From DAOTWC01 sp048499435 (lineage in GTDB: Bacteria; Chloroflexota; Anaerolineae; Aggregatilineales; Phototrophicaceae), in the NCBI GenBank assembly GCA_048499435.1, contig JASNZW010000003.1, positions 124,001 to 188,000 on the forward strand: a stretch of DNA of 64,000 bases, written 5' to 3'. Positions 33,760 to 41,388 of the stretch are shown in pieces (positions within the stretch are counted from its first letter, which is position 1; each line of letters starts with the position of its first letter). Under the pieces are notes generated by a model, which was not told where the DNA came from, did no database searches, and saw only the letters and a list, made by a program, of their open reading frames with translations. Both the position numbers and the translations under genes were made by a program.

Positions 33760-35583
33760 ATGATGAAATCACATACGTGCGGCGAATTGCGGGTTCAGCA
33801 CGCTGGACAGCCCGTTGTCCTGGCCGGCTGGGTCAATCGGCGGCGCGATCAGGGCGGCGTTATTTTCATTGACCTGCGCGACCGTTGGGGCATCGTGCAG
33901 GTGGTTGTTGACCAGGACAGCGCCCCTCAGGCGCATCGCAATGCGTCGGATTTCGCCCGCACTGAGCATGTGATTCAGGTGGAAGGAAGCGTGCGGGTGC
34001 GGCCTGAGGGCACGGCCAACCCGGACCTGCCCACTGGCGCGGTGGAGGTTGTGGCGGAAACAGTCGCGCTGCTCAACCCCGCGAAGAACCCGCCGTTCTA
34101 CATCAATAAGGACGATGTGGTGGACGAGGCCGTCAGGATGAAATACCGCTACCTGGACCTGCGCCGTCAGAATATGCAGCACAACATCATTCTGCGCCAT
34201 CGCGCGCTTAAATTTATCCGCGATTACCTGGATGCGCGCGGCTTTGTCGAGATCGAAACGCCGATTCTGTTCAAGACCACGCCGGAAGGCGCGCGCGACT
34301 TCCTGGTCCCCAGCCGGCTGCAGCCCGGCAAGTTCTACGCGCTGCCGCAAAGCCCGCAGCAGCTAAAACAACTGCTGATGGTCGCCGGTTACGAGCGCTA
34401 TTTTCAGATCGCGCGCTGTTTTCGCGACGAGGACCTGCGCGGCCAGCGCCAGCCAGAGTTCACGCAGCTTGATCTGGAGATGAGCTTTGTCGAGCGTGAG
34501 GACGTGATCGCGCTTAACGAGGCGATGATGCTGGCGCTGGTGAAGGCGGTTGTGCCGGACAAGCGCATTCTGGCGGAGCCATTCCCGCGCCTGCTCTACA
34601 AGGACGCGATGGAGTGGTATGGCAGCGACAAACCCGACATTCGCTATGACCTGCGCGCGGTGGATATCAGCGATCTGGCGGGCAAAAGCGGGTTCGCTGT
34701 GTTTGTGAGCAACGTGGAGGCGGGCAAGCCGGTCAAGGCTATGCGCGTGCCCGGCTATGCCGGCCAGCTCAGCGGAACCGCGCTGCGCAAGGTCACGGCG
34801 GACCTGGAAACGCTGGTGCGGAGCCAGGGGGCGAAGGGGCTGGCGTGGATGGCGCTGCCGCTGAGCGAGGCTGACGAGATCAAAGGGCCGGTGGGGAAGT
34901 TCTTTACCGTTGAGCAGAAGGCGGCGCTGTTCGAGCGCCTGAACGCGCAGCCGGGCGACCTGCTGCTGTTCCTGTCGGACGTGCGCGAGGTGGTCTACGC
35001 GGCCACCGACGCGCTGCGCCAGCACCTCGCGAAGGAACTGAGCCTGACCGACCCCAACACGCTGGCTTTCTGCTGGGTGATTGATTTCCCGATGTTCCTG
35101 TGGGATGAAGAAAACCAGCGCTGGGACCCGTCGCAGCACATGTTCACCATGCCCATGCCGGAGGACGTTCCGCTGCTGGACACCGCCCCCGGCGCGGCGC
35201 GCGGCTCGCAGTATGATATGGTCTGCAACGGCTTTGAAGTCGCGGGCGGCAGCATCCGTATTCACCAGCGCGAGCTGCAAGAGAAGATTTTCCCGCTTAT
35301 CGGCCAGACGATGGAACACGCGGTCGAGCAGTTTGGGCACATCCTGGAAGCGTTCGAGTATGGCGTGCCGCCGCACGGCGGCATCGCCTGGGGGGTTGAC
35401 CGGGTGGTGGCGCTGCTGGCCGGCGAGCCGAACATCCGTGAGGTGATCGCGTTTCCCAAGTCGCAGACCGGCACCGATGTCATGGCGCAGGCGCCATCTG
35501 TGCCGGAGCCGGGCCAGCTTGAAGAACTGCATATTCGTGTTATCGAGCCGGACGCTGACAAGCCGCAGCCGCCGCAGAACTGA
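33760..35583 (+). CDS. aspS: Aspartyl-tRNA synthetase
   Basis: 607 residues, bacterial type. N-terminal OB anticodon-binding domain ('LAGWVNRRRDQGGVIFIDLR'), class II catalytic core with motif 1 around 'RDYLDARGFVEIETP', motif 2 'FQIARCFRDEDLRGQRQPEF', an inserted GAD domain (about 290-420) and motif 3 'GGIAWGVDRVVALLAG'. The flipping loop 'PQSPQQLKQLLMV' is present. The residue that helps tell tRNA-Asp from tRNA-Asn (Leu in discriminating, often His in non-discriminating enzymes) is Gln in 'RRRDQGG', so specificity is unclear. AGGAG upstream supports the first Met; a second ATG follows immediately. Ends at a bidirectional terminator. Confidence 0.97.
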   Translation: MMKSHTCGELRVQHAGQPVVLAGWVNRRRDQGGVIFIDLRDRWGIVQVVVDQDSAPQAHRNASDFARTEHVIQVEGSVRVRPEGTANPDLPTGAVEVVAETVALLNPAKNPPFYINKDDVVDEAVRMKYRYLDLRRQNMQHNIILRHRALKFIRDYLDARGFVEIETPILFKTTPEGARDFLVPSRLQPGKFYALPQSPQQLKQLLMVAGYERYFQIARCFRDEDLRGQRQPEFTQLDLEMSFVEREDVIALNEAMMLALVKAVVPDKRILAEPFPRLLYKDAMEWYGSDKPDIRYDLRAVDISDLAGKSGFAVFVSNVEAGKPVKAMRVPGYAGQLSGTALRKVTADLETLVRSQGAKGLAWMALPLSEADEIKGPVGKFFTVEQKAALFERLNAQPGDLLLFLSDVREVVYAATDALRQHLAKELSLTDPNTLAFCWVIDFPMFLWDEENQRWDPSQHMFTMPMPEDVPLLDTAPGAARGSQYDMVCNGFEVAGGSIRIHQRELQEKIFPLIGQTMEHAVEQFGHILEAFEYGVPPHGGIAWGVDRVVALLAGEPNIREVIAFPKSQTGTDVMAQAPSVPEPGQLEELHIRVIEPDADKPQPPQN

Positions 35584-35608
35584 CCACGAAACCCGCGCGG
35601 CGCACCCC

Positions 35609-35633
35609 AAAGAGGCGCAGCCCGCGCCTCTTT
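35609..35633. terminator. Bidirectional terminator between aspS and the aquaporin gene
   Basis: Perfect 10-bp stem AAAGAGGCGC (35609-35618) / GCGCCTCTTT (35624-35633) with a 5-nt loop. The A-run and T-run flank the stem symmetrically, so it can serve both convergent genes. Confidence 0.75.
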
Positions 35634-35659
35634 CAGGTGCGCTGGCGGGGCAGGTCAGC

Positions 35660-36328
35660 TCAGCTTTCCGGTTTGAATATGAACGTATGCAGCAGACCGG
35701 CTGCGCCGCCGCCGGCGAACGCGCCGACAAAGTAGGGCAGCACATAGCTCAAGTCGCCAGCGGCCAGCGCCGGCCCCAGGGTGCGCGCGGGGTTGAGCGA
35801 CGCGCCGGTGTAGACGCCGCCGGCGATAATGCAGAATGCGAGCGTCAGGCCGATGGCGACGCCGGCCAGGCTGCCGGCCTTACCGTAGACTGCTGCCTGA
35901 TACACGACGCCCACCAGGAAAAACGTGAGCACAGCTTCAAGCGCGGCCGCTGTCCAGACGCTGTCAGCGGTGATCGTGCCGGTGGTCTGGCCATAGTTGA
36001 CTGGATCGGGAACCAGCGCCACCACCAGGTACGCGGCGATGATGCCGCCGATAAACTGGGCGATCCAGTAAGCGACCGCCGCCGCTGGTTTGATTTTGCC
36101 GCCGACCAGCAGGCCCGCTGTCACCGCCGGGTTGACATGCGCACCTGAAATGTGGCCGAACATATACACGATCCCTACCAACGCCAGACCATGCCCAAAC
36201 GCCGGAATCAGCACATTAGCGTTGTTGGCCGGGCTGCCCGTTACGATGACAGCCAGCGCGCCAACGAATACCAGCGTGAACGTGCCGATCAGCTCGGCCA
36301 GGCTCGCCTGAAATAGTTTCTTATCCAT
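35660..36328 (-). CDS. MIP-family channel (aquaporin or glycerol facilitator)
   Basis: 222 residues with six membrane helices and both NPA half-helices: 'GHISGAHVNPAVTAG' and 'GASLNPARTLGPAL'. The Arg after the second NPA (selectivity filter) is present. Short loops and a compact length resemble water-selective AqpZ-type channels more than GlpF, which has a longer third loop and an Asp after the second NPA motif; here the segment is NPART, as in AqpZ. Start: AGGAAAG before ATG 36328. Monocistronic, converging with aspS. Confidence 0.93.
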   Translation of the reverse strand: MDKKLFQASLAELIGTFTLVFVGALAVIVTGSPANNANVLIPAFGHGLALVGIVYMFGHISGAHVNPAVTAGLLVGGKIKPAAAVAYWIAQFIGGIIAAYLVVALVPDPVNYGQTTGTITADSVWTAAALEAVLTFFLVGVVYQAAVYGKAGSLAGVAIGLTLAFCIIAGGVYTGASLNPARTLGPALAAGDLSYVLPYFVGAFAGGGAAGLLHTFIFKPES

Positions 36329-36406
36329 CTGGCTTTCCTCTTTTGACGTTTACCGCATGCTGCGGGGATTATAACAGCCTGGCGTTGGGCGGGGGAAAAG
36401 AGAGGC

Positions 36407-36435
36407 TTTACACTACTGCGGGCCTCTGGTATAAA
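36407..36435 (+). promoter_or_regulatory. Strong promoter of the untranslated RNA gene
   Basis: TTTACA (36407-36412), exactly 17 bp, TATAAA (36430-36435): one mismatch from consensus in each box. No start codon with a long frame follows. The predicted transcription start near 36442 coincides with the 5' end of a foldable RNA. Confidence 0.7.
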
Positions 36436-36441
36436 ATCCCT

Positions 36442-36616
36442 AACCTGCCGTGCTTGTGATGGCGCATATCGTTTTGAGCCAACACCCTTATGAGGGGCTT
36501 CGGCGTCCGCTGGAGAGGCGATAGGCTGGAGCCAAGGCCACGCCAGCAGCACGTTGCCCAACCTGCGAAAGCAGGTTCAAAACACCGCGGCACACGGCAT
36601 GGCGGGGTTCCCCTAA
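36442..36616 (+). ncRNA. ssrS: Probable 6S RNA (regulator of RNA polymerase)
   Basis: About 175 nt between a strong promoter and an intrinsic terminator, in the only gene-free stretch over 300 bp (36329-36730). Ends pair: AACC (36442-36445) with GGTT (36606-36609), and TGCCGTG (36446-36452) with CACGGCA (36593-36599). A central side hairpin AACCTGC-GAAA-GCAGGTT (36560-36577) is perfect. A distal arm can form with GCTGG (36509-36513) / CCAGC (36543-36547). Closing helix, large internal bubble with a 3'-side hairpin, and distal arm is the 6S architecture. The 3' part ('GGTTCAAAACACCGCGGC') recalls other 6S RNAs. SRP RNA is less likely: no GGAAGGAAGCA-type motif. I have not run a covariance model. 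Confidence 0.62.
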
Positions 36617-36624
36617 CACCAACG

Positions 36625-36649
36625 GCGCGCTTGATCTGAGCGCGCTTTT
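36625..36649 (+). terminator. Intrinsic terminator of the RNA gene
   Basis: GCGCGCT (36625-36631), 7-nt loop, AGCGCGC (36639-36645), then TTTT. It closes the untranslated RNA unit and separates it from lysA. Confidence 0.75.
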
Positions 36650-36730
36650 GATTCGCGCTCCTGGGCAGGCGGGATACAATCAAGCCAGATATCGCCGCCG
36701 CCGCGCGCCAGAAAGGCCCTTGTCCATTCT

Positions 36731-37981
36731 ATGCTGAACGGTTCGTTCCAGTACCGCAATAACAGGTTGTATTGTGACCAGGTGCCCGTTGGCGAGATTA
36801 TCGCGCAGGTGGGGACGCCGGTTTATATCTACAGCATGCGGCGCGCGGTGGACAATTTCAAGCGAATTCGCGCCGCGTTCGCCAGCTTAAACCCGCATAT
36901 TCACTACAGCGTCAAGGCTAACGGGAGCCTCTCGCTGCTCAAGGGGCTGATCCGCGCTGGCGCGGGCATTGACGCGGTCAGCGCCGGGGAGATTCACCGG
37001 GCCTTGATGGCCGGGGCCAACCCGCAGGAAATTGTGTTCGCCGGCGTGGGCAAGACCCCGCGCGAGGTGGCCTACGCGCTGGAGCATGAGATCGGCTGGT
37101 TTAATGTCGAGAACGTCGGCGAGTGCGGGTTAATCAACGATATTGTGCGCCACATGCAGCTTGCCCCCGCGCGGGTGGCGCTGCGCCTTAACCCGGACAT
37201 CGCCGCCAGCACGCACCCTTATATCGCCACTGGCCACGGCGGGGCTAAGTTCGGCTTGTCGCAGGACACCGTGCGCGACCTGCTGGCGAATCAGTCTGCC
37301 TACCCGCATCTGCACTTCGCGGGCATCCACATCCACATCGGCAGCCAGCTTCATGACACGGCGGCAACGCAGCAGGCGCTGGCGCTGGCGCTGGCGCTGA
37401 TCGCGCCGTACCCGGCGATCAGGGCTGTCAACCTCGGCGGCGGGCTGCCGGTCGCGTATGCGCCAGAGGAAGTTGTGCCTGATTTCGCTGACTTTGCCGA
37501 CGCGCTGGCGCCGCTGCTTCTCGGCTATCACGTGCTGCTGGAGCCAGGGCGCGCCATCATCGCTGACGCCGGCCTGCTGGCGGCCAACGTGATTTACGTC
37601 AAGCGGCAGGGCGGACAAACATTTTACATCACTGACGCCAGCATGACGGAGCTGATTCGCCCGGCGCTGTACCAGGCGCGCCACACGATTGTGCCGGTGC
37701 AGCGCTCAGGCAGCGACGCGCCGCTGCGCCCGGTGAACGTGGTTGGGCCGGTGTGCGAAACCGCGGATGTCCTGGGGCGTGACGTGCCGCTGCCTGATCT
37801 GTCGCCGGGGGAGCCGCTGGCTATTCTGACGGCAGGCGCATACGGGATGGTTATGGCCAGCAACTATAACGCCCGCCCGCGCCCGCCAGAGGTGATTGTC
37901 AACGAGGATGGGCACACCTGGCATGTCGCGCGCCGCCGTGAAACCTGGGAGGATATGCTGCGCCTGGAGGTTAACTCGTGA
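36731..37981 (+). CDS. lysA: Diaminopimelate decarboxylase
   Basis: 416 residues, usual length. PLP enzyme that decarboxylates meso-diaminopimelate to L-lysine. Fold III PLP barrel with the Schiff-base Lys in 'IHYSVKANGSLSLL', 'HIHIGSQLHD', the phosphate loop 'LGGGLPVAYAP', 'EPGRAII', and the active-site Cys-Glu of 'GPVCETADVLGRD'. The C-terminal 'AGAYGMVMASNYNARPRPPEV' completes the dimer active site. Its presence implies the DAP pathway for lysine, and possibly wall peptides. A TACAAT box (36675-36680) may be its -10. The ABC importer genes begin 148 bp later. Confidence 0.94.
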   Translation: MLNGSFQYRNNRLYCDQVPVGEIIAQVGTPVYIYSMRRAVDNFKRIRAAFASLNPHIHYSVKANGSLSLLKGLIRAGAGIDAVSAGEIHRALMAGANPQEIVFAGVGKTPREVAYALEHEIGWFNVENVGECGLINDIVRHMQLAPARVALRLNPDIAASTHPYIATGHGGAKFGLSQDTVRDLLANQSAYPHLHFAGIHIHIGSQLHDTAATQQALALALALIAPYPAIRAVNLGGGLPVAYAPEEVVPDFADFADALAPLLLGYHVLLEPGRAIIADAGLLAANVIYVKRQGGQTFYITDASMTELIRPALYQARHTIVPVQRSGSDAPLRPVNVVGPVCETADVLGRDVPLPDLSPGEPLAILTAGAYGMVMASNYNARPRPPEVIVNEDGHTWHVARRRETWEDMLRLEVNS

Positions 37982-38129
37982 GCAGGGGGGCGCTGGGTTG
38001 CTCACAGGATTCGAACAGGGACGGACGGCTTCTGCTGGCGCGTTCAGTATTTGGTGGACTCGCCAGAATCCGCTATGATTTGTGGCGGGAAGCACAAACT
38101 CATTGATAGTATTTTTTGTGTGAGACGGC

Positions 38130-39275
38130 ATGAAAATAAGTAAGAGCTGGTCAGGGAAAGACCCGGTTGCGGCGCTGGCGCTTATCGTTGCTGTGCTGCT
38201 GGCGCTGGCGTTGGGCGCTGTGCTGCTGCTGGTCCTGGGGAAAAACCCGGTTGACGCTTACATCTCCATGCTGGATGGCGCGTTTGGCAGCGACACACGC
38301 ATACTCAACACTATTAACCGCTCTATTCCGCTGCTGCTGGTCGCGGTTGGTATCTGCATCGCCTTTCGCGGCGGCGTTATCAACATTGGCGCGGAAGGGC
38401 AGCTCTTTGTCGGCGCGATCAGCGCGACGGCGGTGGCGGTGGCGTTGGGTGACAGCGCTTCGCCGGTGCTGGGGCCGCTGCTCGTGCTGGCCGCCGGGAC
38501 GGCAGGCGGCCTGGTCTGGGGGCTTATCCCTGGCTTCTTGAAGGCGCGCTTCGCTGTCAACGAGATTCTCTCGACAGTGATGATGAACGAGATCGCTGTG
38601 CAGCTTCTTATCTTCCTGCTCAGCGGCCCAATGATTGACCCTCGTGAAATTGAGCTGGGCACGCGCATCCCTCAGTCGGCCCCGCTGCCAGAGGCGACCT
38701 GGCTGGGCCGCCTGCTGCCGCCCTCGCGCCTGCACACGGGCATCTTCGTGGCGCTGGCGATGGCGGTCGTGGTTTATCTGCTGTTGTGGCGCACGCCGCT
38801 TGGCTATCGCATTCGCGCGGTCGGCTTCAGCCGCCACGCTTCGCGCTACGCCGGCATTTCCGTGCCTTTTTACCTGACACTGGCGCTGGCCTTAAGCGGC
38901 GCGCTGGCCGGGCTGGCCGGGGCAGTTGAAGTCACTGGCCTGACGCACCGCATGGTTGAGGGCTTCGGCGTTGGCCTGGGGTTCAGCGGCATCGTGGTCG
39001 CGCTGTTTGGGCGCCTGCACCCGCTGGGCGCGATCCCGTCGGCGTTTCTGTTCGGCGCGCTGCTGACCGGGGCGGAGCGGATGCAGCGCACGCTTCAGGT
39101 TCCGTCAGCCACTATGACTGTTTTGCAGGGCCTGGTCGTTCTGTTCGTTGTGAGCAGCGAGGTCTGGGTGCGGCGGCGGGCGGCGCGGCGTGCGGCGCAG
39201 CACGTCTCTGCCGCCGTTCCGGTTGAGCCACCGCCGCTGGAGCAGGCCGCGATCGCGGGAGGCCACCATGATTAA
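38130..39275 (+). CDS. ABC importer permease, BMP/nucleoside type (first permease)
   Basis: 381 residues, about ten helices. It resembles the YufP-like permeases of simple-sugar or nucleoside ABC importers: 'IAFRGGVINIGAEGQLFVGA', 'FAVNEILSTVMMNEIAVQLL', 'LGYRIRAVGFSRHASRYAGI' and 'GFSGIVVALFGRLHPLGAIP'. An Ala/Arg-rich cytoplasmic tail ends the protein. It overlaps the second permease by 8 bp. Operon order here is permease-permease-binding protein-ATPase, while many operons of this class begin with the binding protein or ATPase. Substrate likely a nucleoside or similar. Confidence 0.9.
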   Translation: MKISKSWSGKDPVAALALIVAVLLALALGAVLLLVLGKNPVDAYISMLDGAFGSDTRILNTINRSIPLLLVAVGICIAFRGGVINIGAEGQLFVGAISATAVAVALGDSASPVLGPLLVLAAGTAGGLVWGLIPGFLKARFAVNEILSTVMMNEIAVQLLIFLLSGPMIDPREIELGTRIPQSAPLPEATWLGRLLPPSRLHTGIFVALAMAVVVYLLLWRTPLGYRIRAVGFSRHASRYAGISVPFYLTLALALSGALAGLAGAVEVTGLTHRMVEGFGVGLGFSGIVVALFGRLHPLGAIPSAFLFGALLTGAERMQRTLQVPSATMTVLQGLVVLFVVSSEVWVRRRAARRAAQHVSAAVPVEPPPLEQAAIAGGHHD

Positions 39276-40230
39276 CAATATGACGTTGGGCGATATTCTG
39301 GTAGCAGCTTCCGCGCTGACGCTGGCGATGTCCACGCCGTATCTGTACGCGGCCCTGGGCGAGCTGTTCGCGCAGCGCTCCGGGGTGCTTAACCTGGGCG
39401 TTGAGGGCATCATGCTGATGGGGGCTTTCACCGCCATTTACACGGTTTCTGAGAAGGGGCTGGCCGCCGATCCGCTGGCCGGGCTGCTGGTCGCCGTGAT
39501 TGTCGGGGCGCTGATGGGCGTGCTGACGGCGGTGGTCAATGTGACGTTCAAGGCCCAACAGGGCATCAGCGGCATCGGCATTACGCTGCTGGGGCTGGGG
39601 CTGTCTACGGTGCTGTTCAAGCTGCTGGCTGGCGGCGTGATCACTGTCCGGGGGTTTGGCAACGTCAATATCCCTGTTTTGAGCAGCCTGCCGGTTGTGG
39701 GCGAGATTTTTTTTAAACAGAATGTCCTGGTCTACGGCGCGTTCATTCTGGTGCCGATTTCTGTCTGGGTGCTTAACCGCACGGGCTGGGGGCTGAAGGT
39801 GCGCGCCGTCGGGCAGAACCCGAAAGCGGCGGATGCGATGGGCGTGAATGTCGTGCGCGTGCGCTACCAGACCGTTATTCTGGGCGGCATCCTGGCCGGC
39901 GTGGCCGGGGCCTCGCTTTCGATCGCGCTCACACCCATCTTCCAGGAAAACATGACCGAGGGGCGCGGGTTCATCGCGGTGGCGCTGGTGTATTTTGGCG
40001 GCTGGTCGCCCTGGCGGGTGATGCTGGGCGCGCTGCTGTTCAGCGTGGTTAACAACCTGCAGATCTGGGCGCAGATTCTCGATGTGCGCATCGCCGGCGC
40101 GCCGATTCCGTCGAATCTGCTGATTATGATCCCGTATGTTATGACGATCGTGGTGCTGATCTTTGCGCGGCAGCGGCAGAATAACGAGCCGGCGGCCCTG
40201 ACCAAGCCATTTGAGCGCAGCGAGAACTGA
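39268..40230 (+). CDS. ABC importer permease, BMP/nucleoside type (second permease)
   Basis: 320 residues from ATG 39268, chosen because GGGAGG lies just upstream and it overlaps the preceding stop by 8 bp; the frame is open further upstream without a good site. YufQ-like permease: 'TPYLYAALGELFAQRSGVLN', 'LGVEGIMLMGAFTA', 'TGWGLKVRAVGQNPKAADAM' and 'GGILAGVAGASLSIAL'. About nine helices. It forms the transmembrane channel with the first permease. Confidence 0.9.
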   Translation: MINNMTLGDILVAASALTLAMSTPYLYAALGELFAQRSGVLNLGVEGIMLMGAFTAIYTVSEKGLAADPLAGLLVAVIVGALMGVLTAVVNVTFKAQQGISGIGITLLGLGLSTVLFKLLAGGVITVRGFGNVNIPVLSSLPVVGEIFFKQNVLVYGAFILVPISVWVLNRTGWGLKVRAVGQNPKAADAMGVNVVRVRYQTVILGGILAGVAGASLSIALTPIFQENMTEGRGFIAVALVYFGGWSPWRVMLGALLFSVVNNLQIWAQILDVRIAGAPIPSNLLIMIPYVMTIVVLIFARQRQNNEPAALTKPFERSEN

Positions 40231-40314
40231 ACGTTGGTGCAGCGCGCGCTTCGCTGTGTGCCAGCGCGGCGCGCTTGAGAGCACAGTTTGTTGGCTGTCG
40301 AGGAGGAAACTGAG

Positions 40315-41319
40315 ATGAGAACTAAAGGTGTTTCCGTTATGCTGCTGGCCGCGCTGCTCGCGCTGCTGGCCTTTGGCGGTCTGGCGACGGCGCAGGACGA
40401 CATAGTGCGGGTCGCGGTCGTCATGCCCAGCAGCACCACCGACCTGGCGTGGAGCCAATCTATGTACGACGCGCTGCGGGTAGTGCAGGCCAAACTGGGC
40501 GGCGAGTCCGCGATGGAGATCGCTTTCACGGAGAACATGTTCCAGGTTGATGCGGCGGCCCAGGCCCTGCGCGACTATGCCGAAGATGGCTATGATCTGG
40601 TGTTTGCGCACGGCACGCAGTACGGCACGTCGCTGTTTGACCTGGCCCCGGACTACCCGGAAACCTCGTTCGCCTGGGGCACAGCGACCGATACCGGCGC
40701 TGACCGGGGCCTCACCAATGTTTTCGCTTACGAGGCTTCGGCAGAGCAGGGCGGTTATGTCAACGGCGTGATGGCTGGCCTGATGACCACCAGCGACGTG
40801 ATCGGCATCGTTGGGCCAGTTCCAGCGGGCGACGCGCTGCTGTACATCAACGGTTTCCAGCAGGGTGTCGCGGCTTCCAACCCGGACGCGACTGTGCTGG
40901 TGGCGTACACCGGCGGTTTTGGTGATACAGCGGCGGCGGCGGAAACGGCCCGGACGCAGATTTCGGCGGGCGCGGACGTGCTGACCGGCTCGGCGCAGCA
41001 GGTTGTGGGCGCGATTGGAGCTATCGAAGCGGCAGGCGGTTACTGGTTCGGCACGCAGAGCGACCAGAGCGCGCAGTGGCCGGCGACGGTGGTTGCTTCA
41101 CAGGTGTTCGACTGGGTTCCGGTGGTCGAGGACATGCTGGCGCAGCGGGCCAACGGCGTGCTGGGCGGAATCGCCTATAACCTGACGCTGGCGAACGGCG
41201 GCCTGACGTTTAAGTTCGGCTCGGTGGGCATTACGCCGGCGGTGCTGATTGCCGCTGGCAACGCTGCCGAGAGCATTTTGAGCGGCGAGACGGTTGTCGC
41301 GCGCGAGCTGCCAGAGTAG
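40315..41319 (+). CDS. BMP-family substrate-binding protein of the ABC importer
   Basis: 334 residues from ATG 40315 behind a strong GAGGAGGAAA. A cleavable signal peptide ('LLAALLALLAFGGLATAQD') without lipobox Cys, unlike most Gram-positive BMP/Med lipoproteins. Binding domain: 'VRVAVVMPSSTTDLAWSQSM' and 'GYDLVFAHGTQYGTSLFDLA'. 'FAYEASAEQGGYVNGVMAGL' and 'VIGIVGPVPAG' follow, the pattern of the Bmp family (PnrA/TmpC) that binds purine nucleosides or related compounds. A large hairpin follows the gene, probably to stabilise or partially terminate the mRNA so that this subunit is made in excess. Confidence 0.9.
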   Translation: MRTKGVSVMLLAALLALLAFGGLATAQDDIVRVAVVMPSSTTDLAWSQSMYDALRVVQAKLGGESAMEIAFTENMFQVDAAAQALRDYAEDGYDLVFAHGTQYGTSLFDLAPDYPETSFAWGTATDTGADRGLTNVFAYEASAEQGGYVNGVMAGLMTTSDVIGIVGPVPAGDALLYINGFQQGVAASNPDATVLVAYTGGFGDTAAAAETARTQISAGADVLTGSAQQVVGAIGAIEAAGGYWFGTQSDQSAQWPATVVASQVFDWVPVVEDMLAQRANGVLGGIAYNLTLANGGLTFKFGSVGITPAVLIAAGNAAESILSGETVVARELPE

Positions 41320-41345
41320 ACAGACACAGCTTATCAGACGGGTAT

Positions 41346-41374
41346 GGGGCCTGCATCTGCCGGATGCAGGCCCC
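41346..41374 (+). repeat. Large hairpin between binding-protein and ATPase genes
   Basis: Perfect 12-bp stem GGGGCCTGCATC (41346-41357) / GATGCAGGCCCC (41363-41374), loop TGCCG, no T-tract. Located 27 bp after the binding-protein stop and 15 bp before the ATPase start. Such intercistronic hairpins often raise the ratio of binding protein to ATPase. Confidence 0.7.
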
Positions 41375-41388
41375 CGGTGTATAAAGCG

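Noticed and set aside
34363..35745. 460-codon open frame opposite aspS
   Set aside because: Antisense shadow of a confirmed tRNA synthetase gene; translation is compositionally odd and it runs through the bidirectional terminator.
36442..36616. SRP 4.5S RNA, tmRNA or RNase P RNA as identity of the RNA gene
   Set aside because: No SRP Alu/S-domain GGAAGGAAGCA-type tetraloop motif, no tag reading frame or tRNA-like ends, and too short for RNase P RNA. The folding pattern fits 6S better.
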